Origin: Gibbula magus
Taxonomy: Eukaryota > Mollusca > Gastropoda > Trochida > Trochidae
Assembly (NCBI GenBank): GCA_936450465.1
Contig: OW388300.1
Location: 50,271,378 to 50,335,377 of the forward strand
Direction of reading: 5' to 3'
DNA: 64,000 nucleotides
Shown here: piece by piece, positions 14,301 through 29,300 of the stretch
How the letters are laid out: each line of letters starts with the position of its first letter
How positions within the stretch are numbered: position 1 is the first letter of the stretch
The notes under the pieces: model-generated
What the model was told of the DNA's origin: nothing
Databases searched by the model: none
What the model saw: the letters and a program-made list of their open reading frames with translations, nothing else
Made by a program: the position numbers and the translations under genes

Positions 14301-17300
14301 CATCAGTATGGTCAGATAGACTGAGATGTATGTGTCTAACATCAGTATGGTCAGATAGACTGAGATGTATGTGTCTAACATCAGTATGGTCAGATAGACT
14401 GAGATGTATGTGTCTAACATCAGTATGGTCAGATAGACTGAGATGTATGTGTCTAACATCAGTATGGTCAGATAGACTGAGATGTATGTGTCAAACATCA
14501 GTATGGTCAGATAGACTGAGATGTATGTGTCTAACATCAGTATGGTCAGATAGACTGAGATGTATGTGTCAAACATCAGTATGGTCAGATAGACTGAGAT
14601 GTATGTGTCTAACATCAGTATGGTCAGATAGACTGAGATGTATGTGTCAAACATCAGTATGGTCAGATAGACTGAGATGTATGTGTCTAACATCAGTATG
14701 GTCAGATAGACTGAGATGTATGTGTCAAACATCAGTATGGTCAGATAGACTGAGATGTATGTGTCTAACATCAGTATGGTCAGATAGACTGAGATGTATG
14801 TGTCTAACATCAGTATGGTCAGATAGACTGAGATGTATGTGTCTAACATCAGTATGGTCAGATAGACTGAGATGTATGTGTCAAACATCAGTATGGTCAG
14901 ATAGACTGAGATGTATGTGTCTAACATCAGTATGGTCAGATAGACTGAGATGTATGTGTCAAACATCAGTATGGTCAGATAGACTGAGATGTATGTGTCA
15001 AACATCAGTATGGTCAGATAGACTGAGATGTATGTGTCTAACATCAGTATGGTCAGATAGACTGAGATGTATGTGTCAAACATCAGTATGGTCAGATAGA
15101 CTGAGATGTATGTGTCAAACATCAGTATGGTCAGATAGACTGAGATGTATGTGTCTAACATCAGTATGGTCAGATAGACTGAGATGTATGTGTCTAACAT
15201 CAGTATGGTCAGATAGACTGAGATGTATGTGTCAAACATCAGTATGGTCAGATAGACTGAGATGTATGTGTCTAACATCAGTATGGTCAGATAGACTGAG
15301 ATGTATGTGTCAAACATCAGTATGGTCAGATAGACTGAGATGTATGTGTCAAACATCAGTATGGTCAGATAGACTGAGATGTATGTGTCAAACATCAGTA
15401 TGGTCAGATAGACTGAGATGTATGTGTCAAACATCAGTATGGTCAGATAGACTGTGATGTATGTGTCAAACATCAGTATGGTCAGATAGACTGAGATGTA
15501 TGTGTCAAACATCAGTATGGTCAGATAGACTGAGATGTATGTGTCAAACATCAGTATGGTCAGATAGACTGAGATGTATGTGTCAAACATCAGTATGGTC
15601 AGATAGACTGAGATGTATGTGTCAAACATCAGTATGGTCAGATAGACTGAGATGTATGTGTCAAACATCAGTATGGTCAGATAGACTGAGATGTATGTGT
15701 CAAACATCAGTATGGTCAGATAGACTGAGATGTATGTGTCAAACATCAGTATGGTCAGATAGACTGAGATGTATGTGTCAAACATCAGTATGGTCAGATA
15801 GACTGAGATGTATGTGTCAAACATCAGTATGGTCAGATAGACTGAGATGTATGTGTCAAACATCAGTATGGTCAGATAGACTGAGATGTATGTGTCAAAC
15901 ATCAGTATGGTCAGATAGACTGAGATGTATGTGTCAAACATCAGTATGGTCAGATAGACTGAGATGTATGTGTCAAACATCAGTATGGTCAGATAGACTG
16001 AGATGTATGTGTCTAACATCAGTATGGTCAGATAGACTGAGATGTATGTGTCTAACATCAGTATGGTCAGATAGACTGAGATGTATGTGTCAAACATCAG
16101 TATGGTCAGATAGACTGAGATGTATGTGTCAAACATCAGTATGGTCAGATAGACTGAGATGTATGTGTCAAACATCAGTATGGTCAGATAGACTGAGATG
16201 TATGTGTCAAACATCAGTATGGTCAGATAGACTGAGATGTATGTGTCAAACATCAGTATGGTCAGATAGACTGAGATGTATGTGTCAAACATCAGTATGG
16301 TCAGATAGACTGAGATGTATGTGTCAAACATCAGTATGGTCAGATAGACTGAGATGTATGTGTCAAACATCAGTATGGTCAGATAGACTGAGATGTATGT
16401 GTCAAACATCAGTATGGTCAGATAGACTGAGATGTATGTGTCAAACATCAGTATGGTCAGATAGACTGAGATGTATGTGTCAAACATCAGTATGGTCAGA
16501 TAGACTGAGATGTATGTGTCAAACATCAGTATGGTCAGATAGACTGAGATTTATGTGTCAAACATCAGTATGGTCAGATAGACTGAGATGTATGTGTCAA
16601 ACATCAGTATGGTCAGATAGACTGAGATGTATGTGTCAAACATCAGTATGGTCAGATAGACTGAGATGTATGTGTCAAACATCAGTATGGTCAGATAGAC
16701 TGAGATGTATGTGTCAAACATCAGTATGGTCAGATAGACTGAGATGTATGTGTCTAACATCAGTATGGTCAGATAGACTGAGATGTATGTGTCAAACATC
16801 AGTATGGTCAGATAGACTGAGATGTATGTGTCAAACATCAGTATGGTCAGATAGACTGAGATGTATGTGTCAAACATCAGTATGGTCAGATAGACTGAGA
16901 TGTATGTGTCAAACATCAGTATGGTCAGATAGACTGAGATGTATGTGTCAAACATCAGTATGGTCAGATAGACTGAGATGTATGTGTCAAACATCAGTAT
17001 GGTCAGATAGACTGAGATGTATGTGTCAAACATCAGTATGGTCAGATAGACTGAGATGTATGTGTCAAACATCAGTATGGTCAGATAGACTGAGATGTGT
17101 GTGTCAAACATCAGTATGGTCAGATAGACTGAGATGTATGTGTCAAACATCAGTATGGTCAGATAGACTGAGATGTATGTGTCTAACATCAGTATGGTCA
17201 GATAGACTGAGATGTATGTGTCAAACATCAGTATGGTCAGATAGACTGAGATGTATGTGTCTAACATCAGTCGCGGTGGATGTTGAGGGCACGTGTCTAT

Positions 17301-20300
17301 GATACCGGTGACATTGACCTGCTGTTATGACGTATACATCAAACTGACTTGTCCGGTCATTCTAACATTCATACACACTTTAAAGGTCAGGATCAGGTAG
17401 CTTAAGTGAATTATGTATAACATTATAGTGGACACCAAGTGACCGAGATACCAGGATAACAAGTTCAACTTGGCATTATCAATGCAAGTTGCCACAAGGG
17501 GGTGGGCGGTCAGAGGTTATAATATACATACATTGACGTAGAGATATATTAATAAGAAATTCAAAGTTTTGTAGATACATGACGTTAACTATATGTGGGA
17601 TATTAGTTATTAACGATTAGTTGATATAGATATATATTTTCGAAGTCGGACATAATGTTATACCAGTAATCATCAAGTTGACAGCAAGATACATTAAAAG
17701 AATTGTGAATCATCATCGAATACAGACAGACACAAATATAGACTCAAATTAAGTCAATGACATTATTTTTGTTAAAAAGCAACGCTTTTCAAAAATGTTA
17801 TTTCCTTGGTCTTACATATACATTTATGTATATAGTTGAGTCTAGTCTTGATATCTATTTCAGAAGAAGAAAACTATTTTACTCTAGTACAAATCGCTTG
17901 CAGACATAACGGGATATGCAGGCAAAATATAGTAATGGTTGTACACCACAATATCATCATATCTATAAAGTATGAGACATGACATCATGAAAGTCGCCGA
18001 ATTAAATGCATCAATGAAAGATGTATCCATTCAAGTTACAAAGATGTTCATTATGAAAAATATATATATATTTGAATTCATGCAACTTAAACAATAGATT
18101 TAATACACATGTCCGTCCACGTTTGTTGGTGTCTCTTAACAATTAAGCTGAATCGATCGTCTCGTTCCAAAACCATTGAATATTAAATGAAAATATGTTT
18201 GTATTCACCGAATTGAACGCATCACTGATGAGTGATTTATCCCCAAAGATGACTTCACACTTCTCCATCCTCCTGATTAACGATCTGTGTGTGACTTAAA
18301 CAAGGGAGGTAGATCTAGTTTCGTCTACAACATGTCTTACTGATGCACGTATAGGCGTTGTAGGAAATTGTAATACCGTCCCGCCCGTGGTCTGAAGAAC
18401 TGAACATTCAGATCATACCTGCCACGCCCTGCGCGACATGCTCAACCGAGCTTGATTAAGATATAAGCTTAGATAATGTAAAATAATCTAGACATTAAGG
18501 TGCGAGATAACACGTGAATGAATAAAGAAGCATGTGCCTCCACAAACCATGATCATATATATATCTCCGTAAGACAGATCATCTGATGTAATAATATACA
18601 TAATATACAATAAGTACTTGTAAGCTGTAACGATAATGCGATAAGATAAGATATGAATGTATTTGTGTGTATCTTCTTCACAATAACAACCATGGATAAA
18701 GATTATCACTTACCGTTTGCATGTTTACAATGTTTTATAAGGATTATTGTATAATTGGTGAAAATTTCCATATTCTGATGTCAATACACACCTGATTATA
18801 TTATCTGTTCTATCTAGCATATCATAATCTGCTAGTCACTGTGTCTACACAAGACGTCAACTTACGATGTCAGCATTCTAGTGTTTCTCTTCATTAGAAG
18901 AAGTTGACAAATAACGTTTAAGGAGTGATGTCTGCAATGCGACTCGTAAATTGTGACTTAATGCCACTTACTATCATGCACATGTTCTCAAACCTCACAT
19001 CGTGTGAAATTGTCTCTTTGGAGTACTGTATACATAAAATCGTATGAAAATATGCCTAATGGGTCATCTGTCATAAAAAAAACCCACAGCTCTTAAAACA
19101 CAAATAGGAGTTTGAAAAATCACACTACCCCGAGTCACAACTCCCAAAGGTCCCTCAATCCCTCCAACACCTTCTGTTAGCCTCTATCACAGTCACCCTT
19201 CTCCCTCTCCTTCCCTCACAGTGACCACACATGCACCATTATGTAATCTCCCAGCTCCACTGACTAAGGTAGCATGCTAAGAGTTCACAGAGCCAGACTG
19301 TTAGAGGGTATAGTGGGAGGAGAAGACCTGCTGCATAGATGTTACCAATCGGGCTTGAGGTGTGAAAGTTTGCTAAAGTATTACTCATCCGACAACGATG
19401 ATATTCTCAAATGTTGAGCTTCCTAACATTACTGCTTGCCTCAGATAAGGCAAAACTTTGTTTGAAGGTGGACACCTTGCATCGCCCATACAATGTAGTT
19501 GAGCGGTGATCAAGACCAAATGAATGAACTTTAGTCTCCATGTAACAACATTGTATGCCTATGCCATAAACCCAACTGGCCTTGTAAAAGATTGACCGAG
19601 ATGCTGAAAGCTTCTTAAATTATTATCGTAGCGTGTCCTTCCATGTATTTAAGAACAAAACATCTACTCATTAACAACTATACAGGTTGTGAATATCTTA
19701 ACACTTTAGATTTTGAGATAAAAATTCGCTGACGATGCATATTTACTTGTACCGATGAGTGTATACGAACAAAACATTTCAGGTAATACAAACGGCTTCA
19801 GTTGATGGATATTGGAACATAGACGGTATATCTTGACCATCTGCATGCACTACGCATTTTGAATCTTAAAGTCAATCAGTGTAAGTTATAAGTTCCATAA
19901 TAACACCAAAATTCTCAGAACGTTTGGGCATGTCACAAGAATCGACCTGAGTTATTGGACTGAACTCAGGATGACGTTTGACTCGTCCCGTCTTTAGCAT
20001 GAACAAGGTATAACACGGATAGAGTACTACAGACAGTCCTTCTGAGTCCTTCTAAAGTCCAAGAACGTCTATCATATGTAAATATGTAAGGCCCAGAATG
20101 ATGGAAAACAACAGATATATAAGACTCCTTTTGATTTCTTCAATTTCTAGATTTGGACATCTAGTTGAACTTTTCAATTCAGAGACTGCTACTTCACCAG
20201 GGCAGTATGACCCACATAGACCGGAAGGGGAAGCATATACTGGAGAGGGTTCCAGACAATAGGCAGGGAGAAGATCAACGCACTTCCGGTGATGAAAAGG

Positions 20301-23300
20301 ATTTGGTGCAGACCAATTTGCTCTGATAACTCGGCCAATTGTCAACCGTGCACTTGTCGTAACGGAAACACGTTCTCCATTACCGTTTAATTGGTAATTG
20401 TGGTTGAGTGTTAGAGACGAACGCCAACTTACATGCAGTCAAGTGCCTCTTACCGCGTAGTCCAATTTGTAACAAGAACATCGATATTTATCACATCCGG
20501 TTGCTATGGAAACAGGGAAACAAATAAGCAATTATAGCGGAAACTACGTATTCGCTGACAATACGAGTATCGGAACCTTGAAGAGTCTAGAGATATAGTG
20601 TCTAGCTCCTACACTAGGTCTAGCAGTACAGCGAAATAACCAAGTTCATTGGAAACCATTTATTTAACATAATGGTATTTATTACCCATATGGTTGAAAA
20701 TAACCGAGTTAATATTATTGACATGAGCACAAGTGCACATATCATGTTTTGCCCAACAACTATTGTTTCACCGTGACTTCCCGTATTTCGGCGTCTGTGA
20801 CGTCATGAAACGATTGTTCGTGACGTCACTGTAGCTTGCCGTCGCAAGAGAAGTGGGCCATTTCCTGACTATTTTTGCGCGAATTAAATGGAATAAAGAA
20901 ATCATTACACTCGAAAGTGTGCCATATGACTTTTACGAAACTTTCAAATGTATGTATAACCCTCACTCCCGCTCGGGCAATAATATTTATAAACGGACGA
21001 TGGAGTTGATCCAAACTTGAGCATGGGTTTCTATTTATCTTTAGAAAGTTGATGATCAAGCAACGTTAATTTGCGCTAAGAGCAGGGTCCATTGTAAGGT
21101 TCAAAATGATATTATCATCCAATAGTTGATGGCAGATAAAGCGTAACTGAACAGCAGAAGTCGGATATTCGGTGCAGTACAGATGCACTGATATTGTCAT
21201 CAACCCCAGGCTGATGTATAGTGATGAAGCGCGAACACGCTGCACGCGTGACATGGACACGTAACTACATGTATATGGTTCCGTGCAAGTATAAAGACTC
21301 GTTTACAATAAACTTAACCTTACCTAAAGTGACAAAACTAATAATATACCGACAAGGAGCAGTCAAAGAATCACTTTAATCAGCTAGAAATATACCTCGT
21401 CCCAGGACTGCAACAAAGTGGGTACAGCTACAGCATGTATTGTCGTTGAATGCATTTACTTGATGAAAAACTCTAGACTTCCCGAAAAGGAACTGCATCG
21501 ATCTGTATGGTAAACCAACTGAAACCTAGAACGGCCGTGGGCTGGCCTAAAGCCCGTGTGTCTTTAACAACATTCTCTTGTGTACGTTCCACTATACGTC
21601 TTAACAGTCATAGCCATTGTTAAAAGTTCGACCTATGGTTGATTCTAAGGCTAAGATTACATAGTGAAAACATCTCCTTAAAAGAAAGTTTTTATTTTTT
21701 CTCGAAAGAAATTGTCATTCAGTGAATTTGACAGCATAATATGTTATCTTTCATGATCATGTCAATGGATGATGATAACTTTCAATTGATGTTCTGGAGT
21801 TATAACAACTTAAAGCCACAACACATCAAACTTGATAATTTCAATGCCAAATTTGAAATTTCAAAACAAAGTGGTAAAATCGAACCTTTTTTGTTCCAAA
21901 GATAAAACATGTTGTAACCCTGGACTTGTAACCCCTAACATGCACAACATATCTACGTAGCTATATAGATTATTTCTATACCAAATTTGAAGGCATAACG
22001 ATATAAGTTAAGCTCCGGAAACGAAAAAAATGAGGGAAATGTGGCCGTTTGTGGTCAGAATATGACAAATGTTCGGCACCTTTGGCGTTGAAACGTATAA
22101 TAGACACAAGGAAGCCGTACAAAGTTAAGCTCCGGACACGATTCAAGACGCAAAGACGAACATACGAATTATATATATTATCGGACTAACTGGGTGTGGA
22201 GGGGAAAATGTCGGATTACAAGAGATATCGAAAAATAAGTGAAAAGTGATAATCTCCCGATAAGATGGATACTTCGATTCCAGACTCATATTGGATGAAT
22301 CAATTGGAACCTCGGATTATCCACGGATGTAGCCTCTTAATCCTACAAACACGGTTAATCCTCCTCAGGAAGTCAGCATCGACTCAGCAAGCATCAATCG
22401 GCAGCTAACAAGGCGTGGAGAGATCAGGGGGGATCAGGAGAGATTGAGTGGACACACGTCTCTATTATAATGGTCACGTGGTCACTTATTGGTCATATGC
22501 AGGATAAGACCACCAGCAGAACTACGGTACAGTCTGTCCTCCAGACCCAAGAACAAAATATTAAATAGGCGACCAGCCCAGTCCAGCAAATTATAGCAAG
22601 CATATAAAGGCTTATCTAGGGCTCCATCTTGTATAACTATTTAGTTGTTAGTAAAATAATAATGTTGATAAGAAACTTATTTCGGACACTAAATGTAAGT
22701 ATTCGCCTAATTACCACTTTAGGTTGGTGACCACTCTGTCGGTTTTCGCATCCTGTTTCGGTGTACCACTGACCATAGATCCTGATTGAAAACGTCAAAA
22801 TGGCAAAATTGATGAATTTCTCATGACGTATCGATATTTGTTATGTCTGTCAACATTTTCAGATGTCTTGACTTTTCAAATTCGTCGTAAAGAGCAAAGG
22901 ATCTATTATTACACCAATAAGATTCAAAAGTAGGTGTATATGTCAGTATGTCAATTTTGACTTTAAAACTTTACATATTATAGTACTACTGTTTGTAACG
23001 CCATTTCTGAAAGGAGTTGATGTAGCGTGCGAGATTCCCATAGGTGATTGCAACCCGCCAACTGACAACTCCTAATGACACTTTGTCACCAAGAGAGTTG
23101 ATGTCACCCAAGATGATGATAAAATATTCCAGTGTAGTGACACCAAGGGATACAATACAGCAGGTTACAACTCACCATATGAGAAAAGGTCTTCTACCAT
23201 TGTACAAATTCACCTTTACACTGAGTGCCATATCTTAACGTAGTATTAACGTTACCGTAGGGGGTCGACGTCCATTGGGGACGTTGTTAGAGGAATATTA

Positions 23301-26300
23301 TCTATAATTCACGTTGACCAGAAACTAACTTCTTGCCAGGATCTTCGAGGTGTTGTATGTGATGCATGTATAATATCGATCATTTCAATCTAAAGACAGT
23401 TATGTTTTAAAAGAAAAGTTATTTTAAACCACACAGTGAGATTGACAGTAGTATTGTTGTTAATGCATTTAAGCCGAAGGGACCCTTGATCCAGTTTTAA
23501 TTCAAGGTTTGAGACACTATCTTTAGGAATGATGGAGCCATTCTTCAGGATATATACACGTTATCCCAACAGAGAGTAAATTTAAATTATCATAGTGCCT
23601 ATTTACCCTATGCTATAACTATAATTATATATACTATAGATATATATTACATATACCGTACGCATACTATACTATACTATAAGCATATATATATATTTCT
23701 ATCGCTATATTAATTAATACGCTAAAATAATTACATTGAAAAGTCTGTATATTACGTTTCCATAAAATAATTTTCAAAGCCAAATTATATACATCAATAG
23801 GTAATCCAGACCACAAAAACACATTGCGTTTCATTTCCACAAATCTCTATATAGCCGTTGACACACATTACGGTATCACATCATCAACACAACTTCATCA
23901 TCTCCCAGGACAAGTTATGTTATAGGAACTTCATCATATATCTACAATACACGGACATCACGTGGTACTCGATACAAATAACCCACACGTCAGGACGATG
24001 AGAGACTCTAGAATGATGACGTCAATATCTGGATGATGGGTTTCGTGTTACAACCAATACTTGACAGGATATGGTATTGAGATGCTATGTCTTTCTTGGG
24101 CCAGGAAGCTAATCATTAGGGGTTAACGTTCTCGGATAGATTTCATTTGTCTGTGAATGGCATTTCTTTGATAGAATATAATACAATTACTTCTTACCAT
24201 ATAATACCCAGGCCAGGTACCACGGGTGTTTGTTAGAGGACGTAGGCCTAAGTCTAAACGTTTTAGTGGGTTCAATCATCTGTGCAATGTATATTCATGT
24301 TTAGAAGATAATATTTTTATCATATGAATGCTTAGGTCTATCAGTGAAAATATAGCATATCAATATTAAATGGTGAAATTAGCATGCTATAGGCCATCAA
24401 ATAATTCCAAATGACATCACGACACCTACATGTCGTCTTAATGCTGTGGTGCCGTTATAACTCGATATGATGATTAATCATATAGTAAACATTAAATCCT
24501 GTATTTCCCAACATGGTCGTTTCATCCTATCTCATATATAAAGTAGAAATTCCACCCGATGAGTGAATAAATTGTCAAGAATGGACATATATCATTTGAA
24601 TAATGTAATACAAACTTTGGTGCAATACTCAGTCCTAAAATAAGGCTATGTGTCCTGCTTGAACTGCAGCTTGCACAGTGTTAATAACAAATACTGTCCT
24701 TGAATATGTTTTGCTTACATGACACATATAACATGTGAGCGTGTTTGAGTGACACATGTCAACTATGTCGACATATATCCTGTCAAATCTTGCGAATCTT
24801 TTAACACAGCGAACTAACGGTGAACAAGGTCAAATAACAAACGTTTTTCAAACAGATGAGAAACAGCAAATGTTATGTGTCATAGTTGTAAACACCCATC
24901 AATGAGGTTTAAAACTGACCTTTGAAATAATTAATTGATTTAAAATAAGGCAAAGTAGTAGAGCTCATCAAAAGTTACTAGTTTTTCAATCAAACTTCGA
25001 TGAAATTATAGTAGCAAAAGGTCTAAAAAAATGGAGCCATGGGCTCTGTAGCTCGTGAGGATTTATTATCTAAGTTATCTCAAGTAATATATTATTAACA
25101 AGTATCAACTTTATTTTTAAGATTGTGACCCCTGTGACCCTATTTCGTCCATTGGCCAAGGAGTCTTCACTGAAGAATAAGATGAAAACAGATGTTTAAG
25201 GTTGTGACCTCTGTGACCCCATTTGGGGTCATGGGGTCACGAAATCTACAATTTAGAATCCTTATTAGCCAAGGAGTCTGCACATGAAAGTTCAGCTCTC
25301 TAGAGTTATTGGTTCTGGAAAAGAAGTCGAAAAAGTTTACGGATGGACGCCGGACGCCATGCCAAGTCCATCGGGCCTTTGAGCTAAAAGTCGCAAGTTT
25401 AGATTTTCAATCTTTTAACGCAAGTCGATAGCCGCTTCTCTCGGCTTCGTGTTGAGTAACCTAAATGTGCGCTTGTGATTTTGATTTTGAAGACAGTTCT
25501 GCTGGCTTGTATATCTTCAAAGGTGATAAACGTCTTTGTTGGGGGCATTCTGATTTAAATATTTTGCAAAGTCATATAGCAATGATACACTCCCATTAAC
25601 TAGTGCCCACTATATGGTTAATTAAGTGATCGTTGTAAATGTCGTATTCAATCATAATTCAACGCCATTTCAAAGTCGATACACAAAGTCGTTTCAAAGT
25701 CGGCGAGAGTTAACAAGCCTCCAACAAGTGCTCCAATTTGTACATTTCAATAGCATCCAGTATCTAATGGTACATAAGTATAACCATGACATAACAAAGA
25801 CAATCTGGAAGAACATTGCACACCATTGATCACCCATTCGTTTCAAGGTTCATCTCATTTATATCAGAAATCAAGGTTGCAGTCATCTCCCTTGGTCACA
25901 AAACGCTTGCGAGTTTGCGTAATTATGAAAGGTCAAACCACTTTACTCCCCGCTAGGTGACGCTTTTGCCAAATGTCACGTTCCGAAATTGATTTCTGTT
26001 CCCGTTGATTGATAGCTGATAAAGACACAGGAGAAGTGATCAGCACGAGATTAATACAATCTGACAATCTGACAGACTGACAGATGGAAAGACAGACAGA
26101 CAGGAATGTCAATAGTCCCAGCTCTGATTGTTGGCTTAGATCTGTCGTATGTCCAGCTCCGTGGTGACCAAAGGTCAATCAGTATACATCCTGGAGTGTA
26201 TATAGTATATACCTGTGATTAAACGTTACTTAGAACTATAAATATAGATCGAAGCCAATGTGAAACCCTATTTATTCTGCAAGTACGAAATAATGTCATA

Positions 26301-29300
26301 ATGAATTAGATCACTTTGGGCCACTGAAGGAACATTGCACCCTGCTCCATCCGGGTATCTGTATCCGCCTGGTTCCAACACCCCTATTGTTAGCTAAGAG
26401 AACATACCGGTATTCCGTTCTTCCTATCGTTTCCACTCCATCTGTCAGAGCTACCTGATTGTGTAAGCTAATTCCATTTCGGACCTCTGATGGCTAGTTA
26501 TACTATCACTATATGTAGACCTAGCATGGTTTGTTGTCAGCCAATGAAATGTGATTTAAAAGTTGATGATCTCTCATCAGTCTTCTCATCTTGGCAGTGC
26601 TACATTCAAAGTCTTCTTACTCATTGGTTATGTATATTGCGATACGAGGCGAACTCTGCTTACACAATCAGGGGAGACAAACACCTTGAGATACTTGAAA
26701 TGGCAAGAGTACATAACATGTAAGTTGAACAGATATTCTAGTCACTGCACAATACCCCAGCTAGTGCTGAGCGCTACCGGTTGACTACGACATGCTACAC
26801 GGAAATAACGTACTGGCAGTCAGCGACTTATTTGTGTTCTGTCTCAATGTATTTGTCACTTGGTTCCCACATGTTTACATTTACACGTATATCTCATAAC
26901 AGGCTGGTTGATTTGAAGATTTTCTATTCTATAATGATATTAGTACCAGTAGTTTCAAACATGTCATCATTGAAAGTGACACATGTGATTGGTGTACATT
27001 AATTTCCTATATTGTTCATATCAAAGTGTCTTAGGCTACAGAGAGGCCAAATGAAATTCAGCATGTTGGGAAAACGTTGATACAATATTGATTTCACAAT
27101 CGCTCGTGTCGACTCAAATCTGTCGTGTGTTAAGTCTGCACATTTAGAGAGCAATTCAATGAGTCTTGTTCTGTATAAATAACGACAGATGTAAAGCAGA
27201 GAAGACTTTAAGACACGAGAGGTCAGGTGTACGGGATACTGGTAGCTCACATGGTGTTTATGCTCCCTCCCTACCCTCCCTCTTGTCCTCACTCTCAGTA
27301 GCACGTTTTTTTTCAAATTTTTTTTTTCAAATTTCAATTTATAATGATAGTTTATGTCATTCATATTTACTTTAGAGGGTAAAACATTTTATCACACAAA
27401 CCAATTATCCGTAGTGGTAATAACGGTGTTGCGTAAAGAGCAAACATTTCATGGCGGCCATTTTATTGTGAACATATTTTATATTTTCGAATGACAAAAA
27501 CGATTCCCATGGCTTTACGGAATCATGTACACTCATTTTTTAACGTGATTTTCAGAAGTGAGAGAGGTGTTTTACTATTGGTGACTTTATTTTTTCAAAT
27601 TTATTTCCTCGACTTTTTTTCAGCGAAAAAACGTGCTACGACCCATTTAACAGGTGATATGTAATTAGGCAGACGGGTGACAAAAGCAGCACCTGAGGTT
27701 CAACAAGAAAATTACTACCTTCAATTAACTATCAATATGAAAAACATAAAGTCATCCGTATAGCTTAATATCCTGCAAACAGCTTTACAATGGCTATTCC
27801 TATGAATCACTGGAGGCCAACACAGCAGGCTGCTACTACGCGCGAGTTCACGTAGTTTGGTTTTCCCATAGAGGTATCTGATGCAGCTTGGTTAACCCGG
27901 ACATATACTCGCTGTCATTCACGTATATTAGTAAGTACTATGGTTGCATCGTATATTACTACAAAACAGGAGCAATTGTCAAACCCTCTCGCCATCTTCG
28001 ACCCTTCAGCACAGGTGATATACGTATAATTACACAATGCAAACTCCTTGACAGACAGGTGGTTGGTGTACATACCTTAGATGGAAGGAGCGCATGTTAT
28101 ACCAGAATACCGTATTTAATCTAATGACAATAATCGGTAAAGGGATTGTCACAGATTCAAGGTGTCCTGGTATTAAATATATCAAAAGTTAAATCAAATC
28201 TTTAACAAAGCTAGAAAAAGGATTTCCCAAGACTAAAAGGCAGCTTATTTGACGTATTGGGTGACGGGATTTGATGTTATATATTCATTATTCATACTGA
28301 TGATACTATCCGTGCTTTTAGCAGACATAAGAGCAGAAGGTTACTGATTGTATGAAGAAAGTCAATCGGTTCTGATGTCACGCGGAAGACCAATCACGCT
28401 TTAATGGCCACTTAAGTGTTTTCAAACCGTCGATAATAAGCAATGTTATTGAAACATGTGTTTACCAGTCCAATACAATTGAAGTCGAAAATTGAAAATT
28501 CAAATATCGTTTAATGATTTTCGAAAGACCTCCATGCGTCCCTTTCCTTGACTGTTATCAATGCAGTGTATAAGAAGTTAAACAGACTACGGGGTAACGA
28601 TAAGCGGCTTCATAAGGGCGACTACGTTTCTAACATACATTTAATAAACAATATGTCTGTCTGGCGGTGTCGACGACGCCCCGTGTTTCGCTCTACTGGT
28701 TTCCTTCACGACAGCCTCATGGTATATTGCCTTTGTCCCAGAGATGACTCAGGGATTAAAATAAACGTTTACATCAAATTTCACATTCAAATCCATGCCT
28801 ATATAAACGTGAAATAAGGTATACGTACATTCTACGGAAGACATCATAAGTCAGCTTAAACAGATAAATACCAGTAATTAAAAGAGCTTAAAATATGATT
28901 TCAAATTTCCTGTTTCGTTTATTTCTCGTTCCTCTTTGATGCACACATTGATGTACCCCTATTTTATAACTTGGACGTCAAATATTGCACCAGGTTTAAA
29001 AATAAATATTGGTTTGTTGGTAGTTCAGTATGAGGACACAACGCTGTACTTACCGGAAATACGAACTGACATTATTTGTTGACACAATGTTCAAGTATTT
29101 CTCTTGCAAAAAAGACCCGTAATATTGCAACATTTTGCAGGGAAAACTAGACTAACATATAGTCCCTGAAAAAAACATTTTTTTACTGATATTTTATTTT
29201 TCAATATTTGATAGGAAATTAAAATGGGAGACCTGAACAATACTTAATTTCAGGCTAGAGCTGAAGCAACTAGACTGGCCAACATTTCTTAGACTTATGA

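Noticed and set aside
12359..17271. CRISPR array
   Set aside because: Units are contiguous and almost identical with no unique spacers, and the context is eukaryotic.
12351..17302. Open frames of 1391, 1025 and 613 codons on both strands, as possible giant repeat proteins
   Set aside because: They are produced by a 39-bp unit divisible by three that lacks stops in one frame per strand. There is no splice context, no unique ends and no family; both strands are equally open.
20052..20345. 97-codon minus-strand open frame with several cysteines
   Set aside because: No family match, no splice sites in phase, and it lies in an intron with no expression evidence.
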